Below, in pieces: positions 23,638-29,658 of a DNA stretch of 29,658 nucleotides (position 1 is its first letter; each line of letters begins with the position of its first letter). Both the position numbers and the translations under genes were made by a program. The notes beneath the pieces were generated by a model. The model was not told where the DNA came from. It searched no databases and saw only the letters and a program-made list of their open reading frames with translations. Source of the stretch: JAAYCT01 sp964499575 (GTDB lineage Bacteria > Bacillota > Clostridia > Saccharofermentanales > Saccharofermentanaceae); contig CAZCLK010000022.1 in assembly GCA_964499575.1 (NCBI GenBank), positions 1 to 29,658 on the forward strand. Direction: 5' to 3'.

Positions 23638-26129
23638 TGGCCTTGAACTTCCTTTCGCGACAGCGCGTCCATAAAGTCCTTGAGCGAAGTATGCCGGTGT
23701 GCTTGAGAACAGTTGCGGATCATGGATGCCAGCGTTCGGCGATCCGAAACGACAAACAATTTTTTCCGGGCTCGCGTGATCGCGGTATATAAAAGATTGC
23801 GATAATAAAGCATCGGCGGACCGCCCGGAATCGCGAGAATGACAACCGGAAACTCACTGCCCTGACTCTTATGTACGGTGATCGCATAAGCGGGCTCCAG
23901 ATCCTCCATATGATCGGAGTCATAGGAAACCACCCGTCTGTCATCAAGTTCCACCGTCAATTCACCGACACGCGGGTCCACTTGAAGTACAACGCCCATC
24001 TCTCCGTTAAAAACGCCCTGCCCGGTACCGCCGTCCGGCTGAGCGTACGCGAGTTCGTAGTCGTTCCGGGTCTGCATCACCCGGTCTCCGATACAAAACC
24101 GGAATCCTCCGGATTGAATAAACCGGTCACTTAAGACTCCGTATTCCTTCTGCAAAATCAGATTCAGAGAAAGAATACCGGCAGGTCCTTTCTTCGAGGG
24201 GCATAAAACCACCGCCTCCCGCAGAGGATTCACGGCATAAACTTCCGGGAGCACATGAGCGTAGAGGCGTTTGACTGCCTCCGCGATATCCTCCGATGTC
24301 TTCTTGACCACCATCATACAATCACTGTTGAGTGACTGATCGAAAACCATTTCCTGACCCTCGAGAACCGCGTGCGCACTCATGACGATCCGGCTTTGCT
24401 TCGCCTGTCTGTATATCGTTCGGAGTCGCACGGACGGAATTTTGCCCGAATCGATCATATCCGACAAAACATTGCCCGCACTGACGGAAGGCAACTGATC
24501 CTTATCTCCGATAAAAACAGTCCGGCAATCTTTGGGAAGCGCCCTCATCAGCGCATCCAAAAGAATTGTGTCGAGCATACTCGTTTCGTCGACAATCACA
24601 ACGTCCGCCTCAATCGGATTCTCTTCGTTCCGCCCGAAAAGAACTTCGGCCGATCCGCTCCGGTCGGGGTGTCCGACCTCCAGAAGGCGATGAATGGTAC
24701 CCGCCGGATGATCGCAAGCCTCGGACAGTCTCTTGGCCGCTCTTCCGGTCGGCGCGCAGAGAACCGCCTTCATTCCCTTTTCCGTAAAATAGCGGACTAA
24801 AACGGCTACAATCGTCGTTTTTCCGGTTCCGGGCCCTCCCGTGATCACAGAACGCGGTGACAAAGCGGCGGTAACGAGGGCCTGTGTCTGTTCCGCGGAC
24901 AGCTCGATGGATATTTCTTCGGAGATCTTTCGAATATTCTCCGATACCTCATCCGTCTCATTCTGCTCCGGATCCCGGGTGTCGACCGTCCTTTTATTTT
25001 CCCGAACAAGTAAATGAGCCGCCGTCATTTCCGCCCGGAATGTCCTCGGCAGGGCGACCCGAAAATCGCCGGTAATCGTGTCGATCCGATCGTACGTAAC
25101 GATCCCGCGTTCTTCGAGCCGGTAGACAACGACTTTCCCGGAATCCAACAAAAAACTCAATCCCCGGATCCATTCTTCTGCCCCGATCCCCGCTTTATCG
25201 GCAATCCCTACCGAATCGAAGCCGATCTCCATCCCCGAATCAATGACGGGCGCATCCTCCGAAGATTTGAATCCCCCGTTTTGCCCTATAGCATCGAAAA
25301 TAGGGCCGGAATTCGCGACGGCCTCCGTTTCTTCGCGGCGTATACTGTCTTCCAGCAGTCGAATGGTATTTTCCGACAAAGCGTTTATCGGCGTATAGGT
25401 ATTGCCGTCGTTTTCCGAAACCGTCAGCAAATACAAAACCGCACTTCCGATGCGAAAAGCGGAAACGGGATCATACCCCATACTTCTTGCCAAGCGGTCC
25501 GCCGTTAAAAACCCGATTCCGGACATCTCGGAAACCAACAGGTACGGGTTTTTTCGAAGGATTGAAGCCGCATTCGGTCCGAATCTCTTGTAAATGCTCA
25601 TAATCCTTGCGGACCCGAATCCGAAAGGAGCCAGCAGTAAAGCCAGCTCCTGAAAGTCAACTTTTTGACGGAGAATCGCGGAGATCTCCGTCGCCTTCTT
25701 CGGCGTGATGCCCCGTATCTCCGTTAATTTTTCCGGGTTGTCGCGAATGATGTCCAACGCGCCTGTCCCGAATCGCGCAACGATCTTTTGTGCTGTCTTC
25801 GGGCCAACCCACGGAATGGAGTCTGATGACAAATAGCGAATCAAGTCCTTCTCCGAAACCTCATGAAAAGGCGTAAACCGCTCTACCAGAAACTGCCGTC
25901 CGTAAACGGAATGATCCGTCCATTTGCCCCAAAGCACTACGGTCTCGCCGGAATCGAGAAACGGCATAATGCCGACGCCCGTAAAAGAGCCGCTCCGCCC
26001 GGATCGCGCGTCAAATTCGGCAACCGTATAACCGTTGACTTCATTGCGAAAAATGATCTCGTCGCAAACCGCTACAATCCTTGTCCCGTCTGCCTCGGCA
26101 TGATTCGGCCCCGACCCGTCTGACTTCAA
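23634..26129 (-). CDS. recD2: SF1B DNA helicase RecD2 (RecD/TraA type), TTG start
   Basis: An 831-residue 5'-3' helicase acting in DNA repair outside RecBC. The TTG at 26129 is preferred because GGGAGGT lies six bases upstream; the ATG at 26150 has no site. The N-terminal region (OB-like fold, then helix-hairpin-helix repeats, GIGFLTADRLA) precedes the motor. Walker A GGPGTGKT is at 431-438, motif II is VIVDETSMLD, motif III is VFIGDKDQLPSVSAG, and motifs V/VI are AITVHKSQGSEFPVV and LYTAITRARKKL. A polar insertion between about 275 and 325 is unusual and poorly conserved-looking. The gene follows metK by 50 bp and overlaps comFC. Confidence 0.94.
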   Translation of the reverse strand: MKSDGSGPNHAEADGTRIVAVCDEIIFRNEVNGYTVAEFDARSGRSGSFTGVGIMPFLDSGETVVLWGKWTDHSVYGRQFLVERFTPFHEVSEKDLIRYLSSDSIPWVGPKTAQKIVARFGTGALDIIRDNPEKLTEIRGITPKKATEISAILRQKVDFQELALLLAPFGFGSARIMSIYKRFGPNAASILRKNPYLLVSEMSGIGFLTADRLARSMGYDPVSAFRIGSAVLYLLTVSENDGNTYTPINALSENTIRLLEDSIRREETEAVANSGPIFDAIGQNGGFKSSEDAPVIDSGMEIGFDSVGIADKAGIGAEEWIRGLSFLLDSGKVVVYRLEERGIVTYDRIDTITGDFRVALPRTFRAEMTAAHLLVRENKRTVDTRDPEQNETDEVSENIRKISEEISIELSAEQTQALVTAALSPRSVITGGPGTGKTTIVAVLVRYFTEKGMKAVLCAPTGRAAKRLSEACDHPAGTIHRLLEVGHPDRSGSAEVLFGRNEENPIEADVVIVDETSMLDTILLDALMRALPKDCRTVFIGDKDQLPSVSAGNVLSDMIDSGKIPSVRLRTIYRQAKQSRIVMSAHAVLEGQEMVFDQSLNSDCMMVVKKTSEDIAEAVKRLYAHVLPEVYAVNPLREAVVLCPSKKGPAGILSLNLILQKEYGVLSDRFIQSGGFRFCIGDRVMQTRNDYELAYAQPDGGTGQGVFNGEMGVVLQVDPRVGELTVELDDRRVVSYDSDHMEDLEPAYAITVHKSQGSEFPVVILAIPGGPPMLYYRNLLYTAITRARKKLFVVSDRRTLASMIRNCSQAHRHTSLKDFMDALSRKEVQGQ

Positions 26130-26179
26130 GCGTTTACCTCCCGGAGGCATGATATTGGTCTGCGAAAGCGTCCGATAAT

Positions 26180-27382
26180 TTATACTCCGGCATCCCGGGC
26201 AAGCTCAGATGCGCGGTCCGTCTTCTCCCACGGAAAGTCGGCGTCGGTTCTTCCGAAATGACCGTAGGCGGCCGTTGCCCTGTATATCGGCCGACGCAGA
26301 TCGAGTTGTTGAATAATGGCGTCCGGCCGCATATCAAAATGCCTGTGAACGAGTTCTGTTATCTTCGTGTCGGAAATTTTCCCCGAACCGAAAGTCTCGA
26401 CCTGGACCGACACCGGATGAGCGACACCGATTACGTATGCCAACTGGATTTCGCACTCCCCGGCGATTCCCGAGGCGACGATATTTTTGGCGATATAACG
26501 GGCATAATAAGAAGCCGACCGGTCAACCTTGGTCGGGTCTTTGCCCGAAAAAGCGCCGCCGCCGTGCCGCGCGAATCCGCCGTAGGTATCCACGATAATC
26601 TTTCTCCCCGTCAGGCCGCTGTCACCCTGAGGACCTCCGATTACAAACCGGCCCGTCGGATTGATGTAAACCTTCGTGTTCCCGTCCACCAATTCCTTCG
26701 GCAGCGTCTTGAATACCACCTCTTCGCGAATACCCCGCTCCAGGTCCTCCCTCGTTACATCCTCCGTGTGCTGGGACGAGATGACGACCGCTTCGATGCG
26801 TACAGGCTTACGCCCTCTGTATTCAACCGTGACCTGACTTTTTCCGTCCGGCTTCAGGAACGCAAGCGTGCCGTTCTTTCTCACCTCTGAAAGCCTCCGC
26901 GTCAACCGATGAGCCAGTGAAATAGGCAGAGGCATCAATTCCGGAGTGTCATTACAGGCATATCCGAACATCATTCCCTGATCTCCGGCTCCGGTCTCGT
27001 GCGTGTCGGAAGCAGGCCCCATGATCCTTTCCTCCAGCGCATGATCGACGCCCATCGCGATATCGGCGGATTGTTCGTCGATTGTTGCGAGCACCGCACA
27101 GGTCCTGTAATCAAAACCGGAGCCGGAACCGTCGTATCCGATCTCGCACACCGTATTTCTCACAATGGTCGGGATATCGACATATGCTCCGGTCGTCACT
27201 TCACCCATCACGAGCACCATTCCCGTCGTACATGCGACTTCGCAGGCGACGCGAGACATGGGATCCTGCTCCAGCAACGCGTCCAATACCGCGTCGGAGA
27301 TCTGATCACACACCTTGTCCGGGTGTCCCTCGGTCACCGATTCGGATGTAAACAACCACTTCTCATCACTGCAATAGCTCAT
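26180..27382 (-). CDS. metK: S-adenosylmethionine synthase
   Basis: A 400-residue enzyme making SAM from methionine and ATP. Signature stretches are GHPDKVCDQISDAVLDA at the N-terminus, FGYACNDTPELMPLP for the active-site loop, and GGAFSGKDPTKVDRSA for the ATP-binding glycine-rich loop. The start at 27382 is preceded by GGAGG. It is the first gene after a SAM-I riboswitch, and recD2 and comFC follow on the same strand, so SAM supply, a repair helicase and a competence-type gene share control. Confidence 0.97.
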   Translation of the reverse strand: MSYCSDEKWLFTSESVTEGHPDKVCDQISDAVLDALLEQDPMSRVACEVACTTGMVLVMGEVTTGAYVDIPTIVRNTVCEIGYDGSGSGFDYRTCAVLATIDEQSADIAMGVDHALEERIMGPASDTHETGAGDQGMMFGYACNDTPELMPLPISLAHRLTRRLSEVRKNGTLAFLKPDGKSQVTVEYRGRKPVRIEAVVISSQHTEDVTREDLERGIREEVVFKTLPKELVDGNTKVYINPTGRFVIGGPQGDSGLTGRKIIVDTYGGFARHGGGAFSGKDPTKVDRSASYYARYIAKNIVASGIAGECEIQLAYVIGVAHPVSVQVETFGSGKISDTKITELVHRHFDMRPDAIIQQLDLRRPIYRATAAYGHFGRTDADFPWEKTDRASELARDAGV

Positions 27383-27488
27383 ACATAACCTCCGCTTTGA
27401 TCATTATTTTTGATATGAGTTCTGTCTTCCTTCTCAATCGGAAATGATCGGACTTGTACCCGAGGCGCGGAAGTATTTCCACCGCACC

Positions 27489-27516
27489 AAAAAAGCCTCC
27501 CCTGAAAAGGAAGGCT
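27489..27516 (-). terminator. Riboswitch-controlled intrinsic terminator before metK
   Basis: Minus strand AGCCTTCC and GGGAGGCT form an 8-bp stem with a 7-nt loop, followed by a T-run. It lies about 22 nt after the SAM aptamer and roughly 105 nt before the metK start. Confidence 0.9.
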
Positions 27517-27538
27517 GTATGTCAAAAAACGACTCGCC

Positions 27539-27637
27539 TCATCTTTCAGGTTTCCCTGCTGGAATTGGCACCGCTGCTTTCCGCGGTTGCCGGGCTTCAA
27601 AGGGCCAGATCCCTCCGCCTCTCTTGATAAGAGATGA
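27539..27637 (-). ncRNA. SAM-I (S-box) riboswitch
   Basis: The minus strand carries the S-box core in order: CTTATCAAGAGAGGCGGAGGG, then CTGGCCC, TTTGAAGCCCGGCAACC, GGTGCCAATTCC and GAAAGATGAGG. The outer P1 helix pairs TCATCT (27632-27637) with AGATGA (27539-27544). Binding of SAM should stabilise P1 and the downstream terminator and so switch off metK, recD2 and comFC together. Confidence 0.97.
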
Positions 27638-27658
27638 ACATAATTAAATTGTCTCTAA

Positions 27659-27687
27659 ATCATACCACTAGCATTGGGGTGACGCAA
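27659..27687 (-). promoter_or_regulatory. Promoter of the SAM riboswitch / metK operon
   Basis: Minus strand TTGCGT (27682-27687), 17-bp spacer, TATGAT (27659-27664) with TGG just before it, giving an extended -10. Transcription starts about 15-20 nt before the aptamer. Confidence 0.75.
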
Positions 27688-27824
27688 TAGAACATATGCG
27701 AAACCTCTGTTTCGGGACAACCGGACATCATGTCGGACATACGTATCAATTGTCGAAAAATCGAAGTTTCCGGCTTGATGACATTCGCTAGAATTCACCT
27801 AAACGACCGAAAGGAGTCATCACT
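27665..27824. other. Divergent spacer between the metK and Tad pilus transcription units
   Basis: This 160-bp stretch holds the metK promoter on the minus strand. On the plus strand TAGAAT (27789-27794) is a possible -10 with a poor -35 (TTTCCG, 27767-27772). An 11-bp palindrome GACATCATGTC (27724-27734) may be an operator. No gene is seen here. Confidence 0.4.
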
Positions 27825-28772
27825 ATGAGCGGCAAAAGCATTGCGATCGTCGACCCGGATTTGCGTTATTGTAAAGCGCTTTCCGAACGACTGCTCCATT
27901 ATCTTCCGGACACACGGATTCATCGTTATTCCCCCTGCGAATTTTTCGGACAAAGGGACTTGATTCATGAGGATATCATCCTGTACGACAATAAAAATAT
28001 CTGCCCCGAGGCATTTGTCGATGTGAGTTCAGCCACTGTAATGCCGCTTCTGATCCCGTTGAGAGCGGATAACACTTCGGGCGATATACGACTCAGCGGA
28101 AAACTTATTTCCGAGCGGATTATTTCCGCGAATGAGGGAGACCCGGACTCGACCGTCTCCTCGATCGAATGCGGCCCATCCGGCGTTTTGAGATTATTTC
28201 TGTCTCTCGGCTCGCGAATCGAACGCGAGAAATATATCCGAGCGAATACCGGCGCACTGGTTTCATCGGGTCATCGACTGATTCGCATGGACTTGATGCC
28301 CGGTGTGTCTATCGCTGAACCGAAGGCATCCGGTCTGATACGGAGAACCGGAAATCAGATGTTATCGGGCTACTCCGATCTTTTGCTTCGACTCGGAAGC
28401 CCCGATCCGGTACCGGAGATTCTGCTCGACTATCTTCGACCGAACGGCCTCGGCTGGATGTATTTCGGAAGACCTTCCCGTTCGGATGACATTATAACGC
28501 TCGACTCCGAAATTCTGACACGGCTGGTTCGAATGCTTCGTTTGTTGACAGACCGTTCGTCTCCCGCCACTTCCGCCATCGTGGTCATTGACGGGCTCGC
28601 CTTTTCGAAAATTCGTAAACTCTGTCCGCTCGCGCACGAAATGCACGTCATATATCCGGATGATGCGGAAGTTGACGATCCGCTGATCCGTTACGAGATC
28701 GAGCAATTGTTTTCGGCTTCCGGACCCAAGCAACTGAAGTTTGTCCGTTCAACCGGCAAGGAGGCGATATGA
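27825..28772 (+). CDS. TadZ/CpaE-like protein with degenerate ATPase domain
   Basis: A 315-residue cytoplasmic protein. The first 80 or so residues look like a receiver-type fold (IAIVDPDLRYCKALSERLL, then DIILYDNKN), as in TadZ/CpaE, which place Tad pilus machinery at a pole. The rest aligns by eye with the ParA-like ATPase part (LVSSGHRLIRMDLMPG, matching the beta-strand after the P-loop), but no GKT/S P-loop is present where expected, so ATP binding is probably lost. It starts at 27825 with AAGGAG upstream. The stop overlaps the cpaF start as ATGA, which strongly supports a pilus role. The family call is inference from context and partial resemblance. Confidence 0.65.
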   Translation: MSGKSIAIVDPDLRYCKALSERLLHYLPDTRIHRYSPCEFFGQRDLIHEDIILYDNKNICPEAFVDVSSATVMPLLIPLRADNTSGDIRLSGKLISERIISANEGDPDSTVSSIECGPSGVLRLFLSLGSRIEREKYIRANTGALVSSGHRLIRMDLMPGVSIAEPKASGLIRRTGNQMLSGYSDLLLRLGSPDPVPEILLDYLRPNGLGWMYFGRPSRSDDIITLDSEILTRLVRMLRLLTDRSSPATSAIVVIDGLAFSKIRKLCPLAHEMHVIYPDDAEVDDPLIRYEIEQLFSASGPKQLKFVRSTGKEAI

Positions 28773-29658
28773 GCTCCGTCACCCGTTCCTTGAAATCAGG
28801 CAATTCCCGTGCCGATGCGGGGGCATCGGCGGAGCAACGCCCGGATATTCTGACCTCGGGGCCGGAACTGAACCGCCTTCTGTCTTTGTGTGTGCTTCAG
28901 AAACTCCGGAGTCATCAGGATATGGATGACGAAGCTTTTCGTGAGGTCATTGCCGATGTGATCGGCGGTGAATCGGCGTGCGTCCGGATGACGCTGCGCG
29001 AGAAAAGGGATCTTGCTTTGAGTATTTTTAATTCGATGAGGCGACTGGATGTTCTTCAGCCGATGATGGAAGATCCGAGCATCACGGAGATCATGGTCAA
29101 CGGTTCCGATCGCGTTTTCTTTGAGCGGGACGGGGCGCTCTATCCTTCGGATATTCATTTCAAAGATCCGGAAACACTACACAGTGTGCTGACGCATTTC
29201 TTTTCCCGTGCCAATCGCCCGTTAAACGAGGCATCACCGATCGCGGATCTTCGCCTTCCCGACGGTTCGAGAGCCAATGCGGTTTTACCGCCGATCGCCC
29301 CCGACGGACCGATTCTCACCATACGCAAATTCACGGGGATCCGGCCTGACATGGAATCTCTGATTCGGCAGGAGTTCATCACAAAAGAGGCCGCCGACTA
29401 CCTTTCGGATGCGGTGCTTCACAAAAAGACGATTTTTATCTGCGGCGGTACGGGATCCGGCAAAACGACCTTTCTCAACACGCTCTCATCGTTTATTCCT
29501 CCGGAAGAGCGGGTCGTCACGATCGAAGATTCCGCTGAACTGTCACTTCAGGGCCTTCCGAACCTTGTTCGACTGGAGGCGCGATTGCCCGGTCCGGACG
29601 GGCAAGGCGCCGTATCGATCGGGCAATTGATCCGTACCGCGCTCCGCATGCGTCCCGA
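28769..29658 (+). CDS. cpaF: Tad/Flp pilus assembly ATPase CpaF (TadA), 3' end cut by window edge
   Basis: About 296 residues are visible of a protein usually 400-470 long. It is a type II/IV secretion hexameric ATPase powering Flp pilus assembly. The N-terminal domain has the ITEIMVNGSDRVFFERDG motif, then RPLNEASPIADLRLPDGSRANAVLPP. Walker A is GGTGSGKT at 226-233, and the Asp box/Walker B region is VVTIEDSAELSLQGLPNLVRLEARLPG. The frame runs intact through the last base (ALRMRP). It overlaps the upstream gene by 4 bp and has AAGGAGG before the ATG. The membrane partners TadB and TadC would be expected beyond the window. Confidence 0.95.
   Translation, partial: MSSVTRSLKSGNSRADAGASAEQRPDILTSGPELNRLLSLCVLQKLRSHQDMDDEAFREVIADVIGGESACVRMTLREKRDLALSIFNSMRRLDVLQPMMEDPSITEIMVNGSDRVFFERDGALYPSDIHFKDPETLHSVLTHFFSRANRPLNEASPIADLRLPDGSRANAVLPPIAPDGPILTIRKFTGIRPDMESLIRQEFITKEAADYLSDAVLHKKTIFICGGTGSGKTTFLNTLSSFIPPEERVVTIEDSAELSLQGLPNLVRLEARLPGPDGQGAVSIGQLIRTALRMRP

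Noticed and set aside
27724..27734. Palindrome GACATCATGTC as operator of the Tad locus
   Set aside because: It is a short single palindrome with no regulator gene nearby to match; noted in the spacer entry but not claimed.

Overview
The window looks like a piece of chromosome from an anaerobic Bacillota (Clostridia-like) bacterium of middling GC. Four things point that way: a SAM-I riboswitch in front of metK, a cysE-cysS-mrnC-rlmB cluster, strong purine-rich Shine-Dalgarno sites (several before TTG starts), and consensus sigma-A promoters. Nothing in it looks like a phage, insertion sequence or CRISPR. Assignment to a genus is not possible from what I can see.

Layout. 1-431 is non-coding and opens with two 74-bp tandem hairpin repeats plus a decayed third copy. 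432-6133 (minus) is one probable transcription unit: XRE-cupin regulator, acyl-CoA synthetase, valS and a small membrane protein, driven by a consensus promoter. Divergent to it, 6311-9727 (plus) is a MoxR / DUF58 / membrane-DUF4129 set. It ends by sharing a CTAG with the convergent ROK kinase gene, which is preceded by a small membrane protein (9724-11056). 11135-14070 holds clpX and tig without an intervening clpP; the trigger factor has an unusual His-Asp and Lys-Ala tail. 14260-16234 is a divergent pair, a nicotinamidase-like hydrolase and a GH1 beta-glucosidase. A tRNA-Arg(ACG) with its own promoter and terminator follows, then a tyrosine-phosphatase-family gene.

17461-22594 (minus) is cysE, cysS, mrnC, rlmB and an unknown lipoprotein: cysteine synthesis, charging of tRNA-Cys, and 23S rRNA processing and methylation. 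Its roughly 210-nt leader appears highly structured and its 5' end can pair with the cysE ribosome binding site, so it is either a cis-regulatory leader or an embedded small RNA such as 6S. 22861-27382 (minus) is metK-recD2-comFC with tight or overlapping junctions, controlled by a SAM-I riboswitch and terminator. Divergent from it, 27825 to the window end starts a Tad/Flp pilus locus: a TadZ-like protein that seems to have lost its P-loop, then the CpaF/TadA secretion ATPase, cut by the window edge.

The most unusual signals are the cysE leader, the covarying hairpin repeats at the left edge, the tail on trigger factor, and the degenerate TadZ-like protein. Most of the rest is ordinary housekeeping.
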